Below, piece after piece: positions 17,001-25,610 of a stretch of 64,000 nucleotides of DNA. Origin of the DNA: an uncultured Clostridia bacterium (GTDB lineage: Bacteria > Bacillota > Clostridia > Lachnospirales > Anaerotignaceae); assembly GCA_937901125.1 (NCBI GenBank), contig CALCGT010000016.1, positions 1-64,000 of the forward strand, written 5' to 3'. Below the pieces are notes generated by a model. The model worked only from the letters and a program-made list of their open reading frames with translations. It did not search any database and was not told where the DNA came from. The translations under genes and the position numbers were made by a program. The first letter of the stretch is position 1. The number at the start of each line of letters is the position of its first letter.

Positions 17001-17300
17001 ATGAAACAGAAAAATTTGCCTGCTTGGATATTGGGGATGGAGGAGGAAGAACTGTCCTTTATCAAAAAATTCATACTGGCATCGGGTTCCTTGAAGGAGG
17101 TCGCTTCGATCTATGGGGTGACATACCCTACGGTGCGCCTGCGGCTGGACAGGCTCATCCAGAAGATCAAGCTGAATGAGCAAATGGCAGAGGAGCCTTT
17201 CATTGCTATGGTGAAACAACTTGCAATTGATGAGAAAATGGATTTTGAAACAGCAAAGCTGCTGATTACAGTTTATAAAAAAGAAAAGGAAACAAAGTGA
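17001..17300 (+). CDS. DUF2089 family HTH protein
   Basis: A 99-aa protein matching the C-terminal, helix-turn-helix part of DUF2089: MEEEELSFIKKFILASGSLK, EVASIYGVTYPTVRLRLDRL and IQKI. The N-terminal zinc-ribbon found in longer DUF2089 proteins is missing. The helix-turn-helix (about residues 30-52) resembles sigma-region-4-like DNA binding. It is the first gene of an operon with two small membrane proteins (33- and 15-base gaps). It is likely the local regulator acting on the repeats at 16950-16980; that link is inference. Confidence 0.82.
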   Translation: MKQKNLPAWILGMEEEELSFIKKFILASGSLKEVASIYGVTYPTVRLRLDRLIQKIKLNEQMAEEPFIAMVKQLAIDEKMDFETAKLLITVYKKEKETK

Positions 17301-17333
17301 CTTAAGAGGAATTGTAACAAAGGAGGAATTTCA

Positions 17334-17621
17334 ATGGAAGCATTTCATCATTTTCATTTCGGTATGGCTGGCATGAGTATTTTGCTGTGGGGAATGATTA
17401 TTTTTTATATTGCCTTCCTTATCGGTTCGTGCTATCTGCAGGTGCGATTGTCCAAAGCTGAAGAATGGTGGAAAGGATTGATTTTGCCTGTCATTGCACT
17501 GTTATTTCATTCCTTTGGGAATGCGCTGGTGGTGGTTTTGTTGGTGATTTATGGTGTGAATCGTTATAAGATCAAAAAAAATAAGGATGAGATGGAACAA
17601 ATGAAAATTCAAGATCTGTAA
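17334..17621 (+). CDS. Small membrane protein, paralogue of next gene
   Basis: 95 aa with two membrane segments (about 15-37 and 47-72), a short loop SKAEEWWKGLILPV between them and a charged tail ending EQMKIQDL. The loop and tail match those of the next gene (KREQWWLGLLLPV and EEMKIKDL), so the two arose by duplication. No known family recognised. GGAGG precedes the start. Probably an inner-membrane partner in a two-component membrane complex controlled by the DUF2089 protein. Confidence 0.8.
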   Translation: MEAFHHFHFGMAGMSILLWGMIIFYIAFLIGSCYLQVRLSKAEEWWKGLILPVIALLFHSFGNALVVVLLVIYGVNRYKIKKNKDEMEQMKIQDL

Positions 17622-17636
17622 AAAGGGGGAAGGACG

Positions 17637-17951
17637 ATGGCGTTTTCGGATGGGAGGATTATTTTTGTATTATGTTTTTTTCTGGCTGTGTTGGTAGGCA
17701 TCTGCGTATTGGAGTGGTTTTTGGCAAAGCGGGAACAATGGTGGCTGGGCCTACTGCTGCCAGTACTCTTTTTCCTGCTGGGGACTATCCCTGTGTTGAA
17801 CCTGATAGCAGGGCCTTCGGTGGGGCAGGTTCTGATTATCTTTGTGATTGGAAATATGCCTACATGGATATTGCTGCTGATCTATGTTGCAGGCCGACAA
17901 AAGCTGAGAAAGAATCGGGAATTGGAAGAAATGAAGATCAAAGATCTATAA
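17637..17951 (+). CDS. Small membrane protein, paralogue of previous gene
   Basis: 104 aa with three hydrophobic segments (about 8-28, 37-58 and 64-88), the same EQWWLGLLLPV loop and the same ending (EEMKIKDL) as its neighbour. The stop codon runs into the terminator stem at 17951-17988. Function not recognised; the DUF2089 + small membrane protein pairing recalls stress- or envelope-related operons, but nothing in the sequence proves that. Confidence 0.8.
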   Translation: MAFSDGRIIFVLCFFLAVLVGICVLEWFLAKREQWWLGLLLPVLFFLLGTIPVLNLIAGPSVGQVLIIFVIGNMPTWILLLIYVAGRQKLRKNRELEEMKIKDL

Positions 17952-17988
17952 AAAATATCCCTCTACTTTTTGTTAGAGGGATATTTTT
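17951..17988. terminator. Bidirectional terminator between DUF2089 operon and pyrI
   Basis: A 15-base perfect stem (AAAAATATCCCTCTA and its complement) with an 8-base loop, A-run on one side and T-run on the other. It serves both the plus-strand operon and the minus-strand pyr operon. Confidence 0.9.
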
Positions 17989-18008
17989 GTATTTTAAGCG
18001 AAAATATT

Positions 18009-18428
18009 TTAATTCTTCGCCTTGGATTCGCAGTAAATGCAGCGATATTCGCCTTTTTCCCGATCTGTCAGCTTGAAGATATGGGGGATTTCCTGCTCTA
18101 CAGAGGTGATACAACGGGGATTTTTGCACTGGATGATATTTGTCAGTCGTTCTGGCAGCTGGGGGTGGATTTTTTCCACGCATAAGCTGTCTTTGATGAC
18201 ATTGATGGTGACATTGGGGTCGATATAACCCAGAATGTCCAAATCCAGATCCAGTTCCGTATCGATTTTAATGATATCCTTTTTGCCCATTTTCTGACTG
18301 GGGGCGTTTTTAATGAGGGCGATGGAACAATCCATGTGATCCAGGTTCAGGAAATGATATAGTTCCATGCCTTTTCCGGCGCGGATATGGTCGATGACAA
18401 CGCCGTTATTGATAGAATCAATTTTCAT
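18009..18428 (-). CDS. pyrI: Aspartate carbamoyltransferase regulatory subunit
   Basis: 139-aa regulatory chain that binds nucleotides and confers allosteric control on PyrB. N-terminal nucleotide-binding half (INNGVVIDHIRAGKGMELY), C-terminal zinc half with the four cysteines CKNPRC and CIYC. Starts one base after the pyrB stop. Last gene of the pyr operon. Its presence means this ATCase is of the E. coli-like, regulated class, unlike the Bacillus enzyme, which lacks PyrI. Confidence 0.96.
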   Translation of the reverse strand: MKIDSINNGVVIDHIRAGKGMELYHFLNLDHMDCSIALIKNAPSQKMGKKDIIKIDTELDLDLDILGYIDPNVTINVIKDSLCVEKIHPQLPERLTNIIQCKNPRCITSVEQEIPHIFKLTDREKGEYRCIYCESKAKN

Positions 18429-18429
18429 T

Positions 18430-19341
18430 TTATTCCACCTCCAGTAATTTCAGGATCAGAGCCATACGGATATATTTCCCATTGGATACCTGCTTGAAGT
18501 AGCAGGCTCTGGGGTCATCATCCACAGCAACGGAAATTTCGTTTACACGAGGCAGAGGATGTAAGATAGAAAGGTCGCTTTTCGCTGTTTCCAGCTTATC
18601 TGGTGTGAGAATGTAGCTGTCTTTCAGGCGGATATAGTCAGCTTCATTAAAGAAGCGTTCCCGCTGTACTCTTGTCATATACAGGATATCCAGCGTGGGC
18701 ATGGCTTCCTCCAGACTGCGTGTTTCTGTATATGGGATACCTTCCTTTTCCAGTTCCTGAATGATATATTCCGGTACTTTTAGCTCGTCGGGAGAAATCA
18801 TGACGAACTGTACCCCTTCGTAGCGGCTCAAAGCGTGAACCAGGGAGTGAACGGTTCTGCCGAATTTCAGGTCGCCGCAGAGTCCTACGGTCAGATGATC
18901 GAATCTGCCTTTTTCTCTCTGGATGGTCAAAAGGTCAGCCAGTGTTTGCGTAGGGTGGTTGTGACCGCCGTCACCAGCATTGATGATGGGCACGGGAGAA
19001 CGCATGGAAGCGATCATGGGCGCGCCTTCTTTGGGATGGCGCATGGCGATGATATCCGCGTAGCAGCCTACCACACGCACCGTATCGGAAACACTTTCGC
19101 CCTTGGAGGCGGAGCTGTTGCTTGCGCCGGAGAACCCAATCGCACTGCCGCCAAGCTCCAGCATTGCTGCTTCAAAGCTCAGGCGGGTACGGGTAGAGGG
19201 TTCGAAAAACAGGGTCGCCAGTTTTTTTCGTTTGCATTTTTCGGCGTATTTATCAGGATTTGCGATGATGTCATTGGCTGTAGCGATCAGTTCATCGATC
19301 TCTTCTACAGTCAGATCAACGATATCGATGAGACTTCTCAT
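18430..19341 (-). CDS. pyrB: Aspartate carbamoyltransferase catalytic subunit
   Basis: Joins carbamoyl phosphate to aspartate, the committed step of UMP synthesis. 303 aa. Carbamoyl-phosphate site STRTRLSFEAAM, mobile 80s loop SSASKGES, HPTQTLADLL, and the aspartate-site region FNEADY plus LHPLPRVNEI are all present. Three bases after pyrE, one before pyrI. Confidence 0.97.
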   Translation of the reverse strand: MRSLIDIVDLTVEEIDELIATANDIIANPDKYAEKCKRKKLATLFFEPSTRTRLSFEAAMLELGGSAIGFSGASNSSASKGESVSDTVRVVGCYADIIAMRHPKEGAPMIASMRSPVPIINAGDGGHNHPTQTLADLLTIQREKGRFDHLTVGLCGDLKFGRTVHSLVHALSRYEGVQFVMISPDELKVPEYIIQELEKEGIPYTETRSLEEAMPTLDILYMTRVQRERFFNEADYIRLKDSYILTPDKLETAKSDLSILHPLPRVNEISVAVDDDPRACYFKQVSNGKYIRMALILKLLEVE

Positions 19342-19344
19342 AGA

Positions 19345-19983
19345 TTACATCTCCCTCCAGTTTTCATCATTGGGGTTGCTGCGGAATTTCATCAAGCGGG
19401 CGATATCAGCTTCTTTGATGTAGCCTTCTTTTGCAGCAACTTCCGCAACGGTATCGAAATTGGAGAGACTCGCGTTCTTTATATTTGCTTCTGCCAGTCT
19501 GTCCAGACCCTTCTGCAGGCCATATGTGAAGATGCTTACCACACCCAGAACATCAGCGCCTGCTTCACGCAGAACATTGACTACTTCGATGCAGCTGCCG
19601 GCTGTGGAGATCAGGTCTTCCACAACGACTACTTTCTGACCTTTTTCCAGTTTGCCTTCGATCTGGTTATTTCTGCCGTGGTCCTTTGCGCCGGAGCGAA
19701 CATACCCCATGGGCAGGTCCAGCAGATGTGCTGTGATAGCAGCATGAGCGATACCGGCTGTAGATGTACCCATCAGAACTTCTGCATCGGGGTATTCTTT
19801 TTTGATGGTTTCCGCCAGAGCATTTTCTACATGGTTTCTAACTTCTACGGATGTCAGAGTCAGTCTGTTGTCGCAGTAAATGGGGCTTTTGATGCCGCTT
19901 GCCCATGTGAAGGGTTCTTCGGGGCGCAGGAAAACTGCACCGATGGACAGCAGGTCTTTTGCGATCTGTTCTTTGATATTCAT
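19345..19983 (-). CDS. pyrE: Orotate phosphoribosyltransferase
   Basis: Transfers phosphoribose from PRPP to orotate, giving OMP. PRPP loop VVVVEDLISTAGS and the RSGAKDHGRNNQIEG flexible loop are intact. The start is ATG 19983, whose A is also the last base of the pyrF stop (TAATG); an earlier in-frame ATG at 20016 lies inside pyrF without its own ribosome site. 212 aa. Confidence 0.96.
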   Translation of the reverse strand: MNIKEQIAKDLLSIGAVFLRPEEPFTWASGIKSPIYCDNRLTLTSVEVRNHVENALAETIKKEYPDAEVLMGTSTAGIAHAAITAHLLDLPMGYVRSGAKDHGRNNQIEGKLEKGQKVVVVEDLISTAGSCIEVVNVLREAGADVLGVVSIFTYGLQKGLDRLAEANIKNASLSNFDTVAEVAAKEGYIKEADIARLMKFRSNPNDENWREM

Positions 19984-20696
19984 TATGCTTCTCCTCCTAA
20001 AAATTCTTGGATACATCTGTGATATGCGGCTACAGGGTCGGGAGCCTGTGTGATGGGTCTGCCGACAACGATATAATCGGAACCTAGTTCTCTTGCCTTT
20101 GCAGGTGTTGTAACTCGCACCTGATCGCCAACTTCGCCGTCAGCAAAACGAACACCGGGTGTTACTGTCAGGAATGTGTCGCCGCAAACCTCTTTTACTT
20201 TGCCTGCTTCCAGAGGGGAGCAAACAACGCCGTCCAGACCGGAATCCTTTGCACATTTCGCATAGTGCATAACAACTTCATCCAGGGGGTGGTCGATCAG
20301 CAGGTCTGCTTTCATTCTTTCTTCACTGGTGGAGGTCAGCTGTGTTACAGCGATCAGCAGGGGGCGTGTGCCGTCGGGTCTTGTCAGGCCTTCCAGTGCT
20401 GCTTCCATCATAGCCTTTGTGCCGGCTGCGTGCAGGTTGCAGATATCCACATCCAGTGCGGACAGTACGGACATGGCTTTCTTTACGGTGTTTGGGATGT
20501 CGTGAAGCTTCAGGTCTAAGAAGATCTTATGACCTCTTTCCTTGATTTCCTTTATGATGGCAGGACCTTCTGCATAGAAAAGTTCCATGCCTACTTTCAG
20601 GAAAGGCTTTCTTTCTTCATTTTTAAAGTTGTCCAAAAATGCCATCAGGTCTGCCTTGCTGTTAAAATCGCAGGCGATGATTACGTCTTTACTCAT
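19983..20696 (-). CDS. pyrF: Orotidine 5'-phosphate decarboxylase
   Basis: Decarboxylates OMP to UMP. 237 aa, Bacillus-type. Catalytic Lys/Asp network seen in IFLDLKLHDIPNTV, phosphate-binding end in GSDYIVVGRPITQA. Its start overlaps the pyrD stop by four bases and its stop overlaps pyrE by one, so the three are translationally coupled. Confidence 0.96.
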   Translation of the reverse strand: MSKDVIIACDFNSKADLMAFLDNFKNEERKPFLKVGMELFYAEGPAIIKEIKERGHKIFLDLKLHDIPNTVKKAMSVLSALDVDICNLHAAGTKAMMEAALEGLTRPDGTRPLLIAVTQLTSTSEERMKADLLIDHPLDEVVMHYAKCAKDSGLDGVVCSPLEAGKVKEVCGDTFLTVTPGVRFADGEVGDQVRVTTPAKARELGSDYIVVGRPITQAPDPVAAYHRCIQEFLGGEA

Positions 20697-21607
20697 TTAC
20701 GGGCACCTCCAATGATATCGTTCAAGTCTTTGATGTTATATTTTTCCATGACGCGGGGCAGGTCTTCGATGATTTCCTTGCAGATGAAGGGGTTCACCAA
20801 ATTTGCTGCGCCGATTTCAACGGCGGTTGCCCCTGCCAGCATCATTTCGATCACGTCTTCCGCAGAGGAAACACCGCCCATACCGATGACGGGGATGTTT
20901 ACGGCTTCTGCTACCTGATATACCATGCGGACTGCCACAGGGAAAATGGCACTGCCGGAGAACCCTCCCATTTTATTGGCAATCACGGGTTTCTTTGTTT
21001 TCAGGTCGATCCGCATGCCCATCATGGTATTGATGAGGGCGATACCGTCTGCACCGGCTTCTTCGCAGGCTTTTGCGATGGAAACGATGTCTGTTACGTT
21101 AGGAGTCAGTTTGATATATACAGGCTTTGTTGTCACAGCCTTGACTGCTTTTGTGACTGCTGCCGCTGCCGCGGGGTCTGTGCCGAAGCTCATGCCGCCG
21201 TGGTGTACGTTGGGGCAGGATACGTTTACTTCCAGAATACCAACCTGAGGCTCTTTGCCCAGCAATGCACAGGTATAAGCATATTCTTCGATGGAGAAGC
21301 CGCTGACATTGGCAATGACAGGCTTATGGAAGCATTTTGCCAGCTTAGGCAGTTCTTCGGAAATGACTTTTTCCACACCGGGGTTCTGCAGACCAACGGA
21401 GTTGATCATACCTGCGGGACATTCTGCGATGCGAGGGGTAGGATTGCCGAAGCGGGGTTCCTTTGTGGTACCCTTGAAGGAGAAAGAACCCAGAATATTG
21501 ATGTCATACAGATCCGCAAATTCATAGCCGTAGCCAAAGGTACCGCTGGCGGGGATGACAGGGTTATCCAGCGTGATGCCGCTGAGGGTCACTTTTGTGT
21601 TTACCAT
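20693..21607 (-). CDS. pyrD: Dihydroorotate dehydrogenase 1B, catalytic subunit
   Basis: Flavoprotein that oxidises dihydroorotate to orotate in the cytosol. 304 aa, class 1B: FMN barrel with catalytic Cys in EVNVSCPNVHHGG and phosphate-binding GGVSSAEDVIEMM plus GATAVEIG. Works as a heterotetramer with PyrK, which passes the electrons to NAD+. Its start overlaps the pyrK stop by seven bases. Confidence 0.96.
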   Translation of the reverse strand: MVNTKVTLSGITLDNPVIPASGTFGYGYEFADLYDINILGSFSFKGTTKEPRFGNPTPRIAECPAGMINSVGLQNPGVEKVISEELPKLAKCFHKPVIANVSGFSIEEYAYTCALLGKEPQVGILEVNVSCPNVHHGGMSFGTDPAAAAAVTKAVKAVTTKPVYIKLTPNVTDIVSIAKACEEAGADGIALINTMMGMRIDLKTKKPVIANKMGGFSGSAIFPVAVRMVYQVAEAVNIPVIGMGGVSSAEDVIEMMLAGATAVEIGAANLVNPFICKEIIEDLPRVMEKYNIKDLNDIIGGARK

Positions 21608-22335
21608 ATGATTTCCTCCTTCACCAGTACAGGGCCGTCTTTACAGATACGCTTGTTGCCATATTTTGTCTGGCAGGAGCAGCCCATACATGCGCCAAAG
21701 CCGCAGCCCATGCGTTCTTCGAAGCTCAGCTGACCGCTGGTTGTGGTCACATCGGAAAGGGCTTTCAGCATAGGTTCGGGGCCGCAGGTGTAGAAGTAAG
21801 TATAGTCGGGGATGGTCTTTACCACATCGGTGACAAAGCCTTTGATACCCACGCTGCCATCTGCTGTGGCAATGTGTACTTCTGCACCCAGTTTTTCAAA
21901 TTCTTCTGCATAGAAGATTTCATCTTTTGTGTTGAAACCGAGAATTACGATGGGGCGCTTGCCTTCCGCGATCAGGTTTTTCGCCAGACGGTACATGGGA
22001 GGCACGCCAACGCCGCCGCCGATCAAGAGAGGCTTGTCGCCGCTGACGGAGGTATCATAGCCGTTGCCCAGACCTGTCAAAACGTCCAGCTTATGGGGGG
22101 ATTTCATTTTGCTCATAGCTTCTGTGCCTTTGCCCACGACCTTGTAAAGAATGGTTAGTGTATTTTCATCATAATCGCAGATGGAAATAGGGCGACGCAA
22201 GAAAAAGCCCTTCAGCTGGATATTGACAAACTGACCGGCAGCGGTGATGGCGGAGGTATCCCCCGCCAAAACCATTTTGCATACGCTTTCGGTCAGTTTT
22301 TCATTGCTTTGGATCGTAAAAATAGACTGTTTCAA
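21601..22335 (-). CDS. pyrK: Dihydroorotate dehydrogenase electron-transfer subunit
   Basis: 244-aa FAD and [2Fe-2S] protein of the ferredoxin-reductase superfamily. FAD site RRPISICDY, NAD site GGGVGVPPMYRLAK, and the C-terminal cluster-binding cysteines in MGCGFGACMGCSCQ and RICKDGPV. Makes the PyrD enzyme NAD-linked, suited to anaerobic growth. 15 bases after carB. Confidence 0.96.
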   Translation of the reverse strand: MKQSIFTIQSNEKLTESVCKMVLAGDTSAITAAGQFVNIQLKGFFLRRPISICDYDENTLTILYKVVGKGTEAMSKMKSPHKLDVLTGLGNGYDTSVSGDKPLLIGGGVGVPPMYRLAKNLIAEGKRPIVILGFNTKDEIFYAEEFEKLGAEVHIATADGSVGIKGFVTDVVKTIPDYTYFYTCGPEPMLKALSDVTTTSGQLSFEERMGCGFGACMGCSCQTKYGNKRICKDGPVLVKEEIIW

Positions 22336-22350
22336 GAGGAAACCTCCTTA

Positions 22351-25300
22351 TCATGCATTGATTGTAGAGATACCCAGTGTTGTTTCTTCCAAAACATCCA
22401 GCAGAACTCGTACAGTATCCAGTGCTGTGAACACGGATACGTTGTTTTCTACAGCACACTGACGGATTTCCTGACCATCGCTGCTGCTGTGCATGGAGTT
22501 CAGGTCTCTTGTGTTGATGACATAGCTTACATAGCCCTGACGGATGGAATCGAAGATTTCTTCGCTGCCGTCGGACAGTTTTTTCTTGGTACGGGTACGG
22601 ATACCATGTTCTTTCAGGAAGTCTGCCGTGCCCTTTGTTGCTTCGATATTGAAGCCCAGTTCATAGAAACGACGGATCAGGGGCAGTGCTTCTTCTTTAT
22701 CTTTATCAGCGATGGTTGCCAGTACAGTACCATAGTTCAGAATATTCATGCCGGAAGCCTGCAGTGCTTTATACAGTGCGCGGTTCAGCTTGTTGTCGTA
22801 ACCGATGGCTTCGCCGGTGGATTTCATCTCGGGGGACAGGTAAGTGTCCATGCCGTGCAGTTTGGAGAAGGAGAATGCGGGTACTTTTACATACCATCTC
22901 TTCTTTTCATCGGGATACAGACCAAAGATGCCCTGTTCTTTCAGGCTCTTGCCCAAGATGACCAGTGTTGCGATATCTGCCAGAGAGTAGCCTGTTGCCT
23001 TGGACAGGAAGGGTACTGTTCTGGAGGAACGAGGGTTTACTTCGATGACATATACATCATCTTTTTCATCAACGATGAACTGAATGTTGAACAGACCGAT
23101 GATGCCGATGCCCAGACCCAGTTTCTTTGTGTATTCCAGAATCTTGCCTTTTGCTTTATTGGATACGCTGAAAGTAGGGTATACGGAGATGGAGTCGCCG
23201 GAGTGTACGCCTGTTCTTTCTACATGTTCCATGATACCGGGTACGAATACGTCGATACCGTCGCAAACAGCGTCAACTTCCAGTTCTTTCCCCTGGATAT
23301 ACTTATCTACCAGTACGGGCTGATCTTCATTGATGGCTACTGCACTCTTCAGGTAGGTGCGCAGCTGTTCTTCGTCAGCAACGATCTGCATTGCTCGGCC
23401 GCCCAGAACGTAGGAAGGACGAACCAGTACGGGGTATCCGATTTCTTCCGCTGCTTTTACACCGGCTTCGATGTTTGTAACAGCGTGACCCTTAGGCTGA
23501 GGGATGTGCAGTTCCTGCATGATATGTTCGAAAGCATCTCTGTTTTCTGCTTTTTCGATGGCGGCAACGTCTGTACCAATGATCTTTACGCCGCGTTCCA
23601 TCAGAGGTTCTGCTAGGTTGATGGCTGTCTGACCGCCTAGGGAAGCGATGATGCCCAAGGGCTGTTCCAGTTCTACCACGTTCATAACGTCTTCTACTGT
23701 CAGAGGTTCGAAGTACAGTTTGTCACTGGTTGTATAGTCTGTGGAAACGGTTTCGGGGTTGTTGTTGATGATGATGGATTCGTAGCCGAATTCTTTGATG
23801 GTTGTAACAGCGTGTACAGTGGAATAGTCGAATTCTACACCCTGACCGATACGGATAGGACCGGAACCCAAAACGATGATCTTCTTCTTATCGCTCAGTC
23901 TGGAGTCGTTTTCCTTTTCGTATGTGGAGTAGAAGTAGGGGATATAGCCGCCGCAGCCGCTGGTTTCGATCATTTTGTAAACGGGGAACAGACCCATTTC
24001 TTTTCTCAGATCGTATACTGCAACTTCGTTCCAGCCCCACAGCTTCGCGATGAATTTATCGGAGAAGCCCATTTTCTTTGCTGTTGTCAGGATATCTTTG
24101 TTGCCGATATTTTCAGCCAGTGCTTTTTCGTAATCTACGATCTTCTGGAAGGATTCCAGGAAATATTTTGTGATCTTTGTTGCGTCGAAGATCGCATCCA
24201 GAGAAACACCGTTTCTGATCAGCTGGGCGATGGCGTAGATGCGGTCGTCGGGGCTGGTTGCGATGTATGCCAGCATATCTTCGTTGGACATATCATCGAA
24301 TTTGGGCATATGCAGGTGGCAAACACCGATTTCCAGAGAACGGATGGATTTCAGCATACATTCTTCCAGTGTGCGGCCGATGCCCATAACTTCACCGGTT
24401 GCTTTCATCTGGGTAGATAGTGTGTTTGCTGCTGTTGCGAATTTGTCGAAGGGGAAACGAGGCATTTTTGCTACGATATAGTCCAGAGCGGGTTCGTAGT
24501 TTGCTGTTGTTTCACCCAGTTTGATCTCATCCAGAGTCATACCTACAGCAATCTTTGCTGTTACTCTGGCGATGGGGTAACCACTTGCTTTGGATGCCAG
24601 AGCGGAAGAACGGGATACACGGGGGTTTACTTCGATCAGGTAGTAATCGGAGGAGTTGGGGTCCAGTGCAAACTGTACGTTGCAGCCGCCTTCGATCTTC
24701 AGTTCTTTGATGATTTTCAGGGCGGAATCGCGCAGCATGTTAAAGTCGTGATCGTTCAGTGTCAGGATAGGAGCAACAACGATGGAGTCACCGGTGTGCA
24801 CACCAACGGGGTCGATATTTTCCATACCGCAGATGGTGATAGCACGGTCTGTACCGTCACGCATTACTTCGAATTCGATTTCTTTATAGCCTTTTACGCT
24901 CTTTTCAACCAGTACCTGATGTACGGGGGAAAGCTTCAGGGCATTTTTCATAATTTCAACCAGTTCTGCTTCGTCGTTTGCAAAACCGCCGCCTGTACCA
25001 CCCAGTGTGAATGCGGGACGCAGAACAACGGGATAGCCGATTTTATTTGCAGCTGTGATTGCTTCTTCTACAGAATATGTGATCTGAGAGGGGATAACGG
25101 GTTCGCCGATGGACTGGCACATTTCTTTGAACAGTTCACGGTCTTCGGCTCTTTCGATACTGTCGATGTTTGTCCCAAGCAGTTCTACCTGACATTCTTT
25201 CAGGATACCTTTTTTCGCCAGCTGCATTGCCAAGTTCAGACCTGTCTGTCCGCCGATACCGGGCACGATCGCATCTGGTCTTTCATAACGCAGGATCTTC

Positions 25301-25524
25301 GCGATGTATTCCAGTGTCAGGGGCTCCATGTACACTTTATCTGCGATGGTTGTATCTGTCATGATGGTAGCAGGGTTGGAGTTTACCAGTACTACTTCAT
25401 AACCTTCTTCTTTCAGGGCCAGGCAAGCCTGTGTACCTGCATAGTCGAATTCGGCTGCCTGACCGATAACGATGGGGCCGGAGCCGATGATCAGGATCTT
25501 TTTTAAGTCAGTTCTCTTTGGCAT
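22351..25524 (-). CDS. carB: Carbamoyl phosphate synthase large subunit
   Basis: 1057 aa: two homologous ATP-grasp halves (carboxyphosphate and carbamoyl-phosphate units, starting about residues 1 and 550), each with its own GSGPI(V/R)IGQ start, an oligomerisation region between them, and a C-terminal MGS-like allosteric domain (about 940-1057). Makes carbamoyl phosphate from bicarbonate, ATP and ammonia. The ammonia normally comes from the small glutaminase subunit CarA, whose gene is not next to it nor elsewhere in this window. Flanked by pyrC (86-base gap) and pyrK. Confidence 0.97.
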   Translation of the reverse strand: MPKRTDLKKILIIGSGPIVIGQAAEFDYAGTQACLALKEEGYEVVLVNSNPATIMTDTTIADKVYMEPLTLEYIAKILRYERPDAIVPGIGGQTGLNLAMQLAKKGILKECQVELLGTNIDSIERAEDRELFKEMCQSIGEPVIPSQITYSVEEAITAANKIGYPVVLRPAFTLGGTGGGFANDEAELVEIMKNALKLSPVHQVLVEKSVKGYKEIEFEVMRDGTDRAITICGMENIDPVGVHTGDSIVVAPILTLNDHDFNMLRDSALKIIKELKIEGGCNVQFALDPNSSDYYLIEVNPRVSRSSALASKASGYPIARVTAKIAVGMTLDEIKLGETTANYEPALDYIVAKMPRFPFDKFATAANTLSTQMKATGEVMGIGRTLEECMLKSIRSLEIGVCHLHMPKFDDMSNEDMLAYIATSPDDRIYAIAQLIRNGVSLDAIFDATKITKYFLESFQKIVDYEKALAENIGNKDILTTAKKMGFSDKFIAKLWGWNEVAVYDLRKEMGLFPVYKMIETSGCGGYIPYFYSTYEKENDSRLSDKKKIIVLGSGPIRIGQGVEFDYSTVHAVTTIKEFGYESIIINNNPETVSTDYTTSDKLYFEPLTVEDVMNVVELEQPLGIIASLGGQTAINLAEPLMERGVKIIGTDVAAIEKAENRDAFEHIMQELHIPQPKGHAVTNIEAGVKAAEEIGYPVLVRPSYVLGGRAMQIVADEEQLRTYLKSAVAINEDQPVLVDKYIQGKELEVDAVCDGIDVFVPGIMEHVERTGVHSGDSISVYPTFSVSNKAKGKILEYTKKLGLGIGIIGLFNIQFIVDEKDDVYVIEVNPRSSRTVPFLSKATGYSLADIATLVILGKSLKEQGIFGLYPDEKKRWYVKVPAFSFSKLHGMDTYLSPEMKSTGEAIGYDNKLNRALYKALQASGMNILNYGTVLATIADKDKEEALPLIRRFYELGFNIEATKGTADFLKEHGIRTRTKKKLSDGSEEIFDSIRQGYVSYVINTRDLNSMHSSSDGQEIRQCAVENNVSVFTALDTVRVLLDVLEETTLGISTINA

Positions 25525-25610
25525 AATTGTTTTCCTCCTTGTAGTAAGTAAATACGTGAATTTGATTTAGTTACATATCTGAGTACGGAGAGAGATGGGA
25601 TCTGTCAAGA

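Noticed and set aside
22309..25506. Several long plus-strand open frames opposite carB (up to 435 codons)
   Set aside because: They mirror the codon pattern of carB, lack ribosome sites, are rich in Cys, Phe and His as antisense frames often are, and show no family resemblance.
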